55,319 bases of DNA from positions 1 through 55,319 of the forward strand of contig DAIDGQ010000032.1 of NCBI GenBank assembly GCA_027452215.1. Direction: 5' to 3'. The notes below the pieces were generated by a model. It was not told the DNA's origin. It made no database searches and saw nothing but the letters and a program-made list of their open reading frames with translations. The DNA comes from Granulicella sp. GTDB taxonomy: Bacteria > Acidobacteriota > Terriglobia > Terriglobales > Acidobacteriaceae. The position numbers and the translations under genes are program-made. Shown one piece after another: positions 26,817 through 36,309 of this stretch; the stretch's first letter is position 1; the number at the start of each line of letters is the position of its first letter.

Positions 26817-28043
26817 GTGAGCGACGCAACCTCTACTCCCCTATCGAATAAACTCCCCCTCGGATTTCGCTGGTCTTCCGTGAAGGCGGGCATCAAGGCC
26901 AGCGGCAAACCAGACGTGGCGCTGGCGGTCTGCAACGGCGGAGCGGCAGCTGCCGCGATGTTTACCAGCAACCAGGTGGTCGCGGCTCCTGTGACCGTGG
27001 GGCGCAGGCATCTGACGCTGACGGGTGGACGGGTGACGGCGGTGCTGGTCAACGCCGGCAATGCCAATTGCGCCACTGGCGAGCCGGGTATCGCAGCCTG
27101 CCGCAAGAGTTGCATTGCGGTCGCAGAGGCTTTCGGGTGTGTCTTCGACGAGATATTTCCGTCCTCGACAGGCATCATCGGCGTGCCACTGCCGGTGGAA
27201 AAGCTCGTCGCAGCCGTTCCGGCGGCAAAGGCGGCCCTGGGAGACAAGGCGGAGAACGCCGAAGCCTTCGCTACCGCCATTCTGACCACAGATACCAAGC
27301 TGAAGGTGGCGCAGGAGAGCTTCGAGATCGATGGGAAGACGGTGAACCTGTTTGGCTGCGCGAAGGGCGCGGGCATGATCGGGCCACAGTTGGTGCCCCA
27401 TGCGACGATGCTGGTGTACCTCTTCACGGATCTGGCGGCATCGTCAGATCAGCTCAGGTCGATGCTTGGCGCGGCGGTCGCGAGCAGCTTCAACAGCATC
27501 TCGATTGACGGCGATATGTCCACCAATGACACGGTTCTGCTGCTGGCGAGCGGCAAGGGCGGCGTAAGCGCGCAGGGCAGCGCGGTGCCGGCGTTTGAAG
27601 CGGCGCTTCAGCGGGTCTGCGAGTCGCTGGCGCATGCGATTGTCGATGACGGCGAGGGCGTCTCGCACGTCGTTACGCTGGAGATTTCCGGCGCGCCATC
27701 CGACGACGACGCCAAGGCAATTGCCCGGACCATTGCGACCTCGCCGCTGTGTAAGACGGCGTGGTCGAGCGCCGATCCGAACTGGGGACGACTGCTTGCG
27801 GCTGCCGGGAGGGCGGGCGTCGCCTTTGATCCAGCACAGGTTCTGATCACCATTGCCGGGCTTCCGGTTTTTGAATATGGCGTGCGCGCGGCGGACTTCG
27901 ATGAGGCGGCAACGCATGCCGCGATGAGCGAACGGGAGTACACGATCATGATCCAGATGGGGAACGGAGCTGGACGGGCGCACTTCATCACCTGCGACCT
28001 GACCCACGAATACGTCACGATCAATGCCGATTATTCGACGTAA
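26817..28043 (+). CDS. argJ: Bifunctional ornithine acetyltransferase/N-acetylglutamate synthase
   Basis: This 408-residue protein acts in arginine synthesis, moving acetyl from N-acetylornithine to glutamate. The autocleavage site lies in the KGAGMIGPQLVPHATML stretch, with Thr as the new N-terminal nucleophile; STGIIGVPLPVEK and AGNANCATG are typical. The C-terminal end YTIMIQMGNGAGRAHFITCD is intact. GTG at 26817 is preferred over the upstream GTG (26808) and TTG (26811) because TAGAGT ends 7 nt before it and there is no ribosome site. The gene is divergent from thiC. Confidence 0.95.
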   Translation: MSDATSTPLSNKLPLGFRWSSVKAGIKASGKPDVALAVCNGGAAAAAMFTSNQVVAAPVTVGRRHLTLTGGRVTAVLVNAGNANCATGEPGIAACRKSCIAVAEAFGCVFDEIFPSSTGIIGVPLPVEKLVAAVPAAKAALGDKAENAEAFATAILTTDTKLKVAQESFEIDGKTVNLFGCAKGAGMIGPQLVPHATMLVYLFTDLAASSDQLRSMLGAAVASSFNSISIDGDMSTNDTVLLLASGKGGVSAQGSAVPAFEAALQRVCESLAHAIVDDGEGVSHVVTLEISGAPSDDDAKAIARTIATSPLCKTAWSSADPNWGRLLAAAGRAGVAFDPAQVLITIAGLPVFEYGVRAADFDEAATHAAMSEREYTIMIQMGNGAGRAHFITCDLTHEYVTINADYST

Positions 28044-28144
28044 TCAATCAAAATGAACGGCCCCTGTGCAGATGTGCCTCAAGCGAATTATCGTAGAAAG
28101 GTATACCTGCGCTCATACGGCAGGCCAGGCACGGAGGGTAGTAC
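28044..28144 (+). promoter_or_regulatory. aceE upstream region
   Basis: This 101-bp gap holds a perfect 10-bp palindrome AGGTATACCT (28099-28108), which contains a TATACC -10-like sequence and could be an operator, and a GGAGG ribosome site 8 nt before the aceE ATG. I see no strong -35. Confidence 0.3.
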
Positions 28145-30829
28145 ATGGCAATTCAGGTGGATGACGCGGTCAAGCATGACCTAACGGCCGAGGTGGCGGA
28201 GTGGATTGAGGCCTTCGATCAGGTCTTCGCGCACGATTGGGAACAGGGCGCGGCCGTGCTGTCGGCGCTGCGAACCCGCGCACGTGAGGCTGGCGTGCCC
28301 GCTACCGGGGACGTCACAACGCCGTACCAGAACACAATTCCCAAGTACGACGAAGTTCCCTACCCCGGCGACCGCAAACTGGAGCGGCGGGTCGAGGCAC
28401 TGATTCGCTGGAACGCCATGGCCATGGTGCACCGGCAGAACAAGAAGGACGCTGGCATTGGCGGACACATCTCGACTTATTCGTCGCTCGCGACACTGCT
28501 TGAAGTCGGGTTCAATCACTTCTTCCGTGCGAAGTATCCCAGCGCGAAAGGCGACCAGCCGGGCGACTTTATCTACTTCCAGGGACATGCGTCGCCGGGA
28601 GTGTATTCGCGCGCGTTTCTTGAGGGCCGCTTCGATGAAGCGCGGCTGAAGAACTTCCGCCATGAGTTGCGCGGCGAGCCCGGCCTGTCGAGCTATCCTC
28701 ACCCCTGGCTGATGAAGGACTTCTGGCAGTTTCCGACGGTGTCAATGGGCATCGGGCCACTGAATGCGATTTACCAGGCGCGCTTTATGAAGTACCTGGA
28801 GAACCGCGAGCTGATCGAAAAGACCGATCGTAAGATCTGGGCATTTGTTGGCGACGGCGAGACGGATGAGGTCGATACGCTGGGGGCGATTTCGCTGGGA
28901 TCACGCGAGCATCTCGACAATTTGATCTTTGTGGTGAACTGCAATCTGCAGCGGCTCGATGGGCCGGTGCGCGGGAATAAGCGCATCATCGACGAACTTG
29001 AGGCTACGTTCCGCGGCGCGGGATGGAATGTCATCAAGGTGATCTGGGGATCGGACTGGGATGAGTTGTTCGAGCGAGACCACCAGGGGATTTTGCTGAA
29101 GCGCATGGAAGAGTGCGTCGATGGAGACTTCCAGGCATATAAGGCCAAAGGCGGAGCGTACCTGCGGGAGCATTTCTTCGGGAAGTATCCGGAACTGCTG
29201 GAGATGGTGAAGGACAAGACTGACGACCAGATCATCCGTCTGCACCGCGGCGGGCATGATCCGGCGAAGATCTTCAATGCTTACAAGCGGGCTCTTGAGC
29301 ACAAGGGCGGACCGACGGTGATCCTGGCAAAGACGGTCAAGGGCTATGGGCTCGGGTCGGCGCAGGCGCGCAATGCTACGCACTCGGAGAAGAAGCTGAG
29401 CGATGAATCGATGGCGGAGTTTGTGCATACTTTTGACATTCCTCTGCCTGAAGGCGCGGTGAAGGAAGCGGAGTTTTACCGGCCCGATCCGAGTGATCCT
29501 GCGATGCAGTACATGCAGGCGCGACGCCAGGAACTGGGCGGCTATCTGCCGATCCGCGAGGTACCGACCCCTGACTTCGTCGCACCGAAGATTGAGTTTT
29601 TCAGCGAGTGGCTGGCGGGGTCGAGAGGTCGTTCGGTTTCGACTACGCTAGGCTTTGTGGGCATGTTGCGCGGGCTGCTAAAGGAGCCGAAGATTGGCAA
29701 GCTGATCGTTCCGATTGTGCCCGACGAGGGACGCACGTTTGGTCTGGAGTCGGCGATCAAACAAGTTGGGATTTATGCTCCGGAGGGGCAGAAATATACT
29801 CCGCACGACTCCGACATGCTGTTGAGTTATCGCGAGGAAAAGAGCGGACAGATTCTGGAGGAAGGCATCACCGAAGCGGGGGCGATGGCCAGCTTCACCG
29901 CAGCAGGATCAGCCTATTCGAACTATAAGATACCGATGGTGCCATTCTATATGTACTACTCGATGTTCGGCTTCCAGCGCATCGGGGATATGGCGTGGGC
30001 ATTTGCAGACTCGCGCGGTAAGGGCTTCCTAATGGGCGGAACAGCAGGGCGTACGACGATGCTCGGCGAAGGATTGCAACACCAGGACGGACACTCGCCG
30101 GTGCTGTCGGGAACGATTCCTACCTGCATCACCTATGATCCCGCGTACGTGTACGAGTTGGCCGTGATTGTGCAGGATGGACTGCGCCGGATGTACGAGG
30201 AGGGCGAAGACCATTTTTACTACATCACGATGTACAACGAAGATTACCCGATGCCCGCGATGCCCGAAGGAGAGGGCGTACGCGAGGGCATTCTGCGCGG
30301 CATCTATAAGTTCAAAGCCGCTGAGAAGGGTCCTGCGAAGGCGCAACTGTTTGGCAGCGGACCGATTCTGAACGAGGTGTTGCGTGCGCAGCAAATCCTT
30401 GCGGAGAAGTACAGCATTGCGACCGACGTTTGGAGCGTGACGAGCTACAACGAGCTGCGACGCGACTGCCTGGATTCTGAGCGTTGGAATCGTCTGCATC
30501 CTGCGGCGAAGGAGCGCACGTCGTTCGTAGTGGAGGCTCTGGCCGGCGCTCTGGGGCCCATCATCGCGGCGAGCGACTACATGAAGTCTCTGCCGGATTC
30601 GCTGGCGCCTTGGTTGGGTGCGCGGCTGGTCTCGCTCGGCACGGACGGATTCGGGCGCTCGGACAATCGTGAACATTTGCGGCGCCACTTCGAGGTCGAC
30701 GCTGAGTCGATCGTCGCTGCAACGCTCTCGAAGCTTTCGCGTGAAGGCTTTGTTAAGCCGAAGGTCGCGGAGCAGGCGTTGGCGGAACTTGGACTCGACA
30801 CTGAGGGTGTCGGCGCTGCCAAGTTATAA
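28145..30829 (+). CDS. aceE: Pyruvate dehydrogenase E1 component, homodimeric
   Basis: This 894-residue thiamine-diphosphate enzyme decarboxylates pyruvate and acetylates E2 lipoyl groups. The TPP motif FVGDGETDEVDTLGAIS through FVVNCNLQRLDG is intact, as are the YFQGHASPGVYSRAFLEGR segment and the C-terminal transketolase-like domain (TDGFGRSDNREHLRRHFEVD). Length matches the family (about 890). E2 (aceF) and E3 are not in the window. It is followed by a 12-bp hairpin and a degenerate E1-alpha-like gene. Confidence 0.95.
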   Translation: MAIQVDDAVKHDLTAEVAEWIEAFDQVFAHDWEQGAAVLSALRTRAREAGVPATGDVTTPYQNTIPKYDEVPYPGDRKLERRVEALIRWNAMAMVHRQNKKDAGIGGHISTYSSLATLLEVGFNHFFRAKYPSAKGDQPGDFIYFQGHASPGVYSRAFLEGRFDEARLKNFRHELRGEPGLSSYPHPWLMKDFWQFPTVSMGIGPLNAIYQARFMKYLENRELIEKTDRKIWAFVGDGETDEVDTLGAISLGSREHLDNLIFVVNCNLQRLDGPVRGNKRIIDELEATFRGAGWNVIKVIWGSDWDELFERDHQGILLKRMEECVDGDFQAYKAKGGAYLREHFFGKYPELLEMVKDKTDDQIIRLHRGGHDPAKIFNAYKRALEHKGGPTVILAKTVKGYGLGSAQARNATHSEKKLSDESMAEFVHTFDIPLPEGAVKEAEFYRPDPSDPAMQYMQARRQELGGYLPIREVPTPDFVAPKIEFFSEWLAGSRGRSVSTTLGFVGMLRGLLKEPKIGKLIVPIVPDEGRTFGLESAIKQVGIYAPEGQKYTPHDSDMLLSYREEKSGQILEEGITEAGAMASFTAAGSAYSNYKIPMVPFYMYYSMFGFQRIGDMAWAFADSRGKGFLMGGTAGRTTMLGEGLQHQDGHSPVLSGTIPTCITYDPAYVYELAVIVQDGLRRMYEEGEDHFYYITMYNEDYPMPAMPEGEGVREGILRGIYKFKAAEKGPAKAQLFGSGPILNEVLRAQQILAEKYSIATDVWSVTSYNELRRDCLDSERWNRLHPAAKERTSFVVEALAGALGPIIAASDYMKSLPDSLAPWLGARLVSLGTDGFGRSDNREHLRRHFEVDAESIVAATLSKLSREGFVKPKVAEQALAELGLDTEGVGAAKL

Positions 30830-30837
30830 GCAGGTTG

Positions 30838-30873
30838 CCGCCATCGCCGCGCATAGACGCACGGCGATGGCGG
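30838..30873 (+). terminator. Perfect 12-bp stem-loop between aceE and the E1-alpha-like gene
   Basis: CCGCCATCGCCG (30838-30849), 12-nt loop, CGGCGATGGCGG (30862-30873). It lies 9 nt after the aceE stop. No T-run follows, so it may stabilise the upstream mRNA 3' end or attenuate rather than terminate. Confidence 0.5.
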
Positions 30874-30919
30874 AGTAGGCGAATTTCCGAAATTTACCGC
30901 GCTCGCGAGGTCTTACCGC

Positions 30920-31645
30920 TTGTCTGAAAATCCTCTGCTCCCCCATCGCAAGTTACGTGAGTTGCACAGCCTGATGATGCGTTGCCGCGAGCTTGAACGT
31001 AAAGACAAGTCGCGCAGTTCGGCACGCGAAGCTCTGCTCGCTGCGACCGCAATTCACCTGCTACCCGGCGATTTGCTGAGTGCGACTGTTCCCGATCTGG
31101 CTGCAGGACAACTTGCGCCAGAGGGCAAGAAGCCGAGCAAGGGTGGCACCCTGGTCACCCCTGCTGGGTTGAGTGAGAGGCTTGGCGTCGGCGCTGCGGC
31201 AGCACGTGGCCTGCAGGCTGCAGGAACGGATGGCCTCGTACTTTCCTTCGCACAGGCCGGAAGCGTTGAGTCTGGCTGGCAGGAGGCCCTGGACTGGGCT
31301 CAGCAGTCGCAGCTACCGCTGATTCTGGCTTGTGCGGATGCCACAGGAGGAGTTCCTTCGCAATCGGCGAAGCGCTCTGAGCCGACGATGGATTATGCGT
31401 CCATGAGCCGGTTCGCCAAGCGAATCAAACTGCCCATTCTGACGGTAGATGGCGAGGATGCAGTCGCTGTCTATCGCGTGATGCAGGAGTCGGTGCTGCG
31501 GGCTCGATTCGGTGGGGGCCCCGCGGTCCTATGGGCGGTGATGACGCCTCTGACTGCCGCGTCTCCAAGACCTCCTCGGTCCAGCCAGCCGATCGTACGC
31601 CTGGAGAGCTACATGAAGGCGCGCAATATTCCGCTTGGACGTTAA
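30920..31645 (+). CDS. Truncated/degenerate dehydrogenase E1-alpha-like protein
   Basis: This is a 241-residue protein with a TTG start; GAGG lies 9 nt upstream. It resembles the alpha subunit of 2-oxoacid dehydrogenase E1 in GVGAAAARGLQAAGTDG, WQEALDWAQQSQLPLIL, VDGEDAVAVYRVM and the C-terminal PIVRLESYMKARNI. The thiamine-diphosphate/Mg motif is degenerate: the usual GDGA is AQAG (111-114) and the later NN pair is not kept, and the chain is about 100 residues shorter than a normal E1-alpha. It follows aceE by 90 nt. It is probably non-catalytic, perhaps regulatory or structural; the function is unknown. Confidence 0.65.
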   Translation: MSENPLLPHRKLRELHSLMMRCRELERKDKSRSSAREALLAATAIHLLPGDLLSATVPDLAAGQLAPEGKKPSKGGTLVTPAGLSERLGVGAAAARGLQAAGTDGLVLSFAQAGSVESGWQEALDWAQQSQLPLILACADATGGVPSQSAKRSEPTMDYASMSRFAKRIKLPILTVDGEDAVAVYRVMQESVLRARFGGGPAVLWAVMTPLTAASPRPPRSSQPIVRLESYMKARNIPLGR

Positions 31646-31763
31646 GCAGAGAAGCGGTGACGCCTTGTTCAGACAAATTTTTGGATGACTGGCAACCATT
31701 TTTCGCGGGCGCAATTTTGTCGGGGCTGGCATGCACGGGCGGGCAAACGTTCGCTGTACCCGT

Positions 31764-31769
31764 TACACT
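31764..31769 (+). promoter_or_regulatory. -10-like TACACT before the Wzi-like gene
   Basis: TACACT (31764-31769) ends 6 nt before the ATG at 31776. No Shine-Dalgarno sequence is present, which suggests a leaderless mRNA. Confidence 0.45.
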
Positions 31770-31775
31770 CAAAGC

Positions 31776-33692
31776 ATGCTCTTTCCCAGACACCATGGGC
31801 GTTTTTTAGCGTTCCTTCGGACTCCTGCCTCTGCACTGCTGATTGCCTTCGCAAGCCAATTGGTGCTGGCCCAGGCGCCGACACCACCAACTGCTCCTGT
31901 AACGATAAAGGTCCCTCAACAGTCTGAGCCGGCGACCCCCGCGGCGACAACCGTGAAGGATGCCTCCCGGCCCGCCATTCCTGCGTATGCGCCGAACGGA
32001 TTTGCTCCCCGCGAGGATAATCTTGGCTCGGCATACATCCCCGTAGACAGCATTGTCTATCCGATGGCACTGCGGCTGTATTCGATGGGCTACCTAGATA
32101 CGGCGTTCATCAACATGAGGCCGTGGACCCGGCGCAGCCTTCTGCATATGCTGGAAGAATCTTCGCCGGCCATCGTGGCGAGCGGCAACGATCAGGCCAT
32201 CGATCTACTCGCAAAGCTGGACGAATATATCGCTTCCGAGGGAGCAGAGATTGCGACTCCAGGCGATCACTTCGACCGCGGGAATGTCTACGGCGTTGCA
32301 TCTGTTTACACGAGAATGCTGGGCATCAGCGGACAGACCCTGCACGACAGCTTTCACCTCGGACAGACCTTTGCACAGGACTATGGGCGCCCCTACGAGC
32401 CCGGCTTCAACAACGTCACGGGCTTCTCTACGCTGAACGAGTACGGGCGATTTTCACTCTTCGTACGCGGAGAGTATCAACATGCTCCTGCGTCGATTGG
32501 GTACTCCACCACCGATACCGGTAATCCGCTGGCTCCCGGTGGTCTTGCCATGACGCTCTCGAATATCGACGAGATTCCCTATTCTGGCTTCAACCTGAAT
32601 CAAGCGACGATTCCCGCTGGGCCGATTGCCGTGCAGAATCCGTTCCGGCTAGTGGAGGCGACTCTGTCCTTTCATGTGTTGGGGCACGAGATCTCGGGCG
32701 GCAAAACCGACGCATGGAATGGCCCCGGCATGGGTAGCGCGATGATCTGGAGCAATAATGCAGAGAATATCTATTCGTTCCGGATCAATCGCGTCGAGCC
32801 GCTTAGCATACCCTGGGTGTCGCGCGTTCTTGGCCCGCTACGCTACGACTTCTTTGTTGGCTCACTGAAGGGCCACACCGATCCCAACTCCCCGTATGTC
32901 CATTCGGAAATGTTCAGCTTCGCTCCGACGAAGAACTTTCAGTTTGGCTTCTCGCGCTCGGTGATCTGGGGAGGCAAGGACCACGAGCCCGTGACGCTCC
33001 ATACCTTCCTGCAGAGCTTCTTTTCCTTCAGCGACACAACTGGTTCACAGAAATATTCTGTCAAGGATCCGGGCGCGCGCTTCAGCGCCTTCAACTTCTC
33101 CTGGCGGCTTCCCTTCCTTAGCCATCGAGTCACGCTTTATACGGATTCAATTACCCACGACGACGTGTCGCCCATCAGCGCACCGCGCCGCGCCGCTTAT
33201 CGCCCTGGGATCTACATCTCTCAGCTCCCAGGTATTCCCAAGCTCGATTTCCGGATCGAAGGAGCCAGCACGGACTGCTCGACGAACGCGTGCAGAGCGG
33301 GTAATCCTGATTACTGGGAGGTCGTCCAACTTCAGGGTTACACCAACAAGGGCTTCATCATGGGCGACTGGATTGGCCGCGAAGCCATGGGTGGTCAAGC
33401 ATGGCTAACCTATCACCTTTCGGCAAACGAGTGGGTGCAGCTTGAGTATATGAAGAAGCGGACTCCAAATGACTTCATCCCCGGCGGAACCTCCCAGAAT
33501 CAATTCAAGGTGGATGTTCTGAAGCGCCTGGGCAAGGACATTGAGCTGAATGCGTGGTTGCAAATCGAACGCTGGAAGGCGCCGATTTACATCAGCAATC
33601 CGAATAACGGGGCAAACTTCAATAGTGCCGTCGCGGTCCAGTTGACATGGTTTCCCAAGCTGCGCACAAGAGAGGGCCCCGAGAGGCCCTAG
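31776..33692 (+). CDS. Capsule assembly Wzi-like outer-membrane protein
   Basis: This is a 638-residue exported protein. A signal peptide ending near SQLVLAQA is followed by a Pro/Thr-rich stretch and a domain with a YIPVDSIVYPMALRLYSMGY segment, then a region rich in alternating strands (FSFRINRVEPL, WSNNAENIYSF, NFSWRLPFLSHRVTLYTDS) as in beta-barrels. This pattern matches acidobacterial proteins annotated as capsule assembly Wzi family, which in Escherichia coli anchor capsule at the surface. The position beside ugd/uxs/wzc/wza supports the role. An upstream in-frame start at 31731 is less likely, as TACACT is 6 nt before 31776. Confidence 0.75.
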   Translation: MLFPRHHGRFLAFLRTPASALLIAFASQLVLAQAPTPPTAPVTIKVPQQSEPATPAATTVKDASRPAIPAYAPNGFAPREDNLGSAYIPVDSIVYPMALRLYSMGYLDTAFINMRPWTRRSLLHMLEESSPAIVASGNDQAIDLLAKLDEYIASEGAEIATPGDHFDRGNVYGVASVYTRMLGISGQTLHDSFHLGQTFAQDYGRPYEPGFNNVTGFSTLNEYGRFSLFVRGEYQHAPASIGYSTTDTGNPLAPGGLAMTLSNIDEIPYSGFNLNQATIPAGPIAVQNPFRLVEATLSFHVLGHEISGGKTDAWNGPGMGSAMIWSNNAENIYSFRINRVEPLSIPWVSRVLGPLRYDFFVGSLKGHTDPNSPYVHSEMFSFAPTKNFQFGFSRSVIWGGKDHEPVTLHTFLQSFFSFSDTTGSQKYSVKDPGARFSAFNFSWRLPFLSHRVTLYTDSITHDDVSPISAPRRAAYRPGIYISQLPGIPKLDFRIEGASTDCSTNACRAGNPDYWEVVQLQGYTNKGFIMGDWIGREAMGGQAWLTYHLSANEWVQLEYMKKRTPNDFIPGGTSQNQFKVDVLKRLGKDIELNAWLQIERWKAPIYISNPNNGANFNSAVAVQLTWFPKLRTREGPERP

Positions 33693-33709
33693 ATCGAACC
33701 ATGAGAAAT

Positions 33710-33738
33710 GAAAAAGCCCACTAAATGTGGGCTTTTTC
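33710..33738. terminator. Bidirectional terminator overlapping the uxs stop
   Basis: GAAAAAGCCCAC (33710-33721), loop TAAAT, GTGGGCTTTTTC (33727-33738) form a 12-bp stem. On the plus strand it ends with TTTTTC (for the Wzi-like gene) and on the minus strand with TTTTTC (for uxs). The last codons and stop of uxs (33721-33723) lie inside it. Confidence 0.9.
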
Positions 33739-34677
33739 TCGTTCGACACATGCTGTGAAGTACTCCAGCGAACGTTCCAGGCCTTCGCGAAGTGAGACCT
33801 TCGGAGCCCAGCCGAGTAATGTTTGGGCACGCGTTATATCCGGGCGCCGCCTCGTGGGATCGTCCTGGGGAAGGGGCCTGAAGACTATCTCGCTACCGAC
33901 CCCAACCAGCGACTGAACCTCCTTGGCACATTCGAGGATGGTCCATTCGATTGGATTGCCGATATTTACCGGATCGTGCTCGTCGCTCTTCGACAGGAGC
34001 AGAATTCCATCGATCAGATCGGAGCAATAGCAAAAACTGCGTGTCTGGAGACCATCTCCGTAGATGGTGAGGGGCTCGCCTCGCAGGGCCTGCATCATGA
34101 AGTTCGAGATCAGGCGTCCATCGTTGGGCTGAAGCCGCGGACCGTAGGTATTGAATATCCTGACCAAGTGCGTATTGACCCCGTGATAGCGGTGGTAGGC
34201 AGAAACCGCCGCTTCGGAAAACCGCTTGGCCTCGTCATAAACCGAACGCGGGCCAATCGGGTTCACGTTGCCCCAATAGGACTCCACCTGCGGATGAACC
34301 AGAGGGTCGCCGTAACACTCTGAGGTGGAAGCATGCAAAAAACCGGCCCCATATTTCTTCGCGATCTCAAGCGTATGCAACGTTCCCGCAGACCCTACCA
34401 GTAGCGTCTCGATGCCGAGACGCAGGTAGTCGACGGGGCTGGCAGGCGAAGCGAAATTGAAGACGTAGTCAACCTTACCAGGATCAAAAGACTGGGTAAT
34501 GTCAGTATGTTCAAAGAAAAAACGACGCTCGCTTTTTAGATGTGCCAGGTTGTTCAGATTGCCAGTGGAGAGATTATCCACGCCAACAACCTGATGCCCC
34601 TCAGACAACAGCGCATCACACAGATGGGAGCCTAGAAATCCGGCCGCACCTGTTACAAGGACTATATTTGAAGCCAT
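33721..34677 (-). CDS. uxs: UDP-glucuronate decarboxylase (UDP-xylose synthase)-like
   Basis: This 318-residue NAD-dependent short-chain epimerase/dehydratase has [18 protein letters not shown] at the N-terminus, a catalytic Ser/Tyr-Lys set in [13 protein letters not shown] and VYDEAKRF, and the UXS hallmark [14 protein letters not shown], with [15 protein letters not shown] downstream. It would convert UDP-glucuronate to UDP-xylose. ATG at 34677 is preferred over the GTG at 34698 because GGCGGA lies 9 nt upstream. It follows ugd by 60 nt on the same strand, so the two form a pathway pair. Its end is inside the terminator. Confidence 0.9.
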   Translation of the reverse strand: MASNIVLVTGAAGFLGSHLCDALLSEGHQVVGVDNLSTGNLNNLAHLKSERRFFFEHTDITQSFDPGKVDYVFNFASPASPVDYLRLGIETLLVGSAGTLHTLEIAKKYGAGFLHASTSECYGDPLVHPQVESYWGNVNPIGPRSVYDEAKRFSEAAVSAYHRYHGVNTHLVRIFNTYGPRLQPNDGRLISNFMMQALRGEPLTIYGDGLQTRSFCYCSDLIDGILLLSKSDEHDPVNIGNPIEWTILECAKEVQSLVGVGSEIVFRPLPQDDPTRRRPDITRAQTLLGWAPKVSLREGLERSLEYFTACVEREKAHI

Positions 34678-34737
34678 CGACAATAATCCGCCCTTCACTC
34701 TAGCTATTCATGGCAGAACCTGAAATACATGGAGCAA

Positions 34738-36147
34738 TCAGATAACAAGTGTTGCAGTCTCGCGGATGGGAGTGGCCGCCGGTCTTCCGATACTTAGATA
34801 GGTAAAGCCGTTGTCTATCATATGACGAGGGTCGTATAGATTACGTCCGTCAATCACGATCGGATAACGCATCACCTCGCGAAGTTGCTCGAGGTCCATA
34901 TTCGCAAACTCCTGCCAATCCGTAAGTATCAACAGCGCGTCTGCATCTTTGGCAGCCTCTGCGACGCCTGCGGCGTAGCTCATCTGGATGGAGGGGGGGA
35001 GTTCAGCCTCCGCTCGCTTCATCGCTGCCGGATCATACGCAACGATGGTGCAACCCTCCCCGAGGAACATCTGCACCAGATCAATCGCGGGAGACTCGCG
35101 GATGTCATCGGTATCTCCCTTGAAGGCCAGACCCAGGACGGCCAGCCTCTTGCCGCGAAGCGTCCAGAGCGCCGAGCGGACCTTGCTGAGGAAACGCTTC
35201 TTCTGGTTGACATTAATCTTCTCGACTTCACTGAGTAAACTGAAGTCGACGCCCATCTGCTCTGCAACGGAGCGAAACGCAGCCACATCTTTCGGGAAGC
35301 ACGAGCCTCCATACCCGATGCCCGGACGCAAGAACTTCGGCCCAATACGCGAGTCTAATCCGATGCCCTGGGCCACCTGCTCCACATTGGCATCCGCGGC
35401 CTCGCATAGGTTCGAGACGGCATTGATGAACGATATCTTGAGCGCAAGAAATGCATTCGAGGCGTGCTTGATTATCTCCGCACTCTTGGTCGACGTAAGC
35501 AACAGCGGTGGTGGCTTCAGCGTCGAGCAACAACCTGGGATCGCATCCGATCTGCGGTAGTATTCGCCTTCCGTCAACGGAGCGTAAATAGCGCTGAGGA
35601 GTGCAGATGCACGCTCACTGTCTGCTCCGATCACAATACGGTCCGGGTGCAGAAAATCTTCTACTGCGGTCCCCTCGCGCAAGAACTCCGGGTTCGAGAC
35701 CACATCAAATGCGTCTCGCGCCACACCATTGCGCTCAATCACACGGCGGATCCACTCGTTGGTGTAGACAGGCACCGTGCTCTTTTCGATGATGACTTTG
35801 TAGCCGTTGATCGATCGCGCGATCTCGCTCGCTACGGCCTCCACATAGGAGAGATCAGCGTCGCCGGTCTCCGATTGCGGAGTTCCAACGGCAACAAAAA
35901 TCGCCTGGCATGACCGAGTCGCTTCCCCAAGATCCGTCATGAACCGCACCTTGGTATTGCGATATCGCTCCAGGAGCTGAGGAAGGTGATTTTCATGTAT
36001 CAGCGTGTCACCACCCTGCAGCGCAGCCACTTTGCGTTCATCGTTATCCACACAGATAACGGAATGGCCCATCTCGGCAAAGCACATCGCCGCGACAAGA
36101 CCTACATAGCCCGAGCCGACGACGGCAATTTGAATCGGTTCACTCAT
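34738..36147 (-). CDS. ugd: UDP-glucose 6-dehydrogenase
   Basis: This 469-residue NAD-dependent enzyme oxidises UDP-glucose to UDP-glucuronate in two steps. The Rossmann motif VVGSGYVGLVAAMCFAE starts the protein, and the catalytic cysteine lies in the GYGGSCFPKDV segment; SNPEFLREGTAVEDFLHPDR is typical. The C-terminal domain (LGLAFKGDTDDIRESPAI) is present. ATG at 36147 with AAGGTGA 10 nt upstream is preferred over the GTG at 36162. It supplies substrate to uxs. Confidence 0.95.
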   Translation of the reverse strand: MSEPIQIAVVGSGYVGLVAAMCFAEMGHSVICVDNDERKVAALQGGDTLIHENHLPQLLERYRNTKVRFMTDLGEATRSCQAIFVAVGTPQSETGDADLSYVEAVASEIARSINGYKVIIEKSTVPVYTNEWIRRVIERNGVARDAFDVVSNPEFLREGTAVEDFLHPDRIVIGADSERASALLSAIYAPLTEGEYYRRSDAIPGCCSTLKPPPLLLTSTKSAEIIKHASNAFLALKISFINAVSNLCEAADANVEQVAQGIGLDSRIGPKFLRPGIGYGGSCFPKDVAAFRSVAEQMGVDFSLLSEVEKINVNQKKRFLSKVRSALWTLRGKRLAVLGLAFKGDTDDIRESPAIDLVQMFLGEGCTIVAYDPAAMKRAEAELPPSIQMSYAAGVAEAAKDADALLILTDWQEFANMDLEQLREVMRYPIVIDGRNLYDPRHMIDNGFTYLSIGRPAATPIRETATLVI

Positions 36148-36162
36148 TCGATTTGGATTCAC

Positions 36163-36309
36163 CTTTAGCGATTCACTACCTAACTCTATCGACGTATTAT
36201 CGCAGAGGCTTCGTCAGTCTGCCTCAATCGCTCGAACTATCCGGCAAGGTGAATTTAGCCTGCATGTAAGGTTTGCCGAAGCGCCATGTTCGCGTAGACT
36301 AGACTCTAA
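36163..36309. promoter_or_regulatory. Divergent ugd/wzc intergenic region with promoter
   Basis: This 147-bp region holds the start of both EPS transcription units. On the plus strand TTGCCG (36273-36278), 16-nt spacer and TAGACT (36295-36300) lie 9 nt before the wzc ATG; a second, overlapping TAGACT begins at 36300, 4 nt before it. On the minus strand GAGGC-N11-GCCTC forms an inverted repeat near 36206-36226, and a GATAAT-like -10 may serve ugd. Confidence 0.45.
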
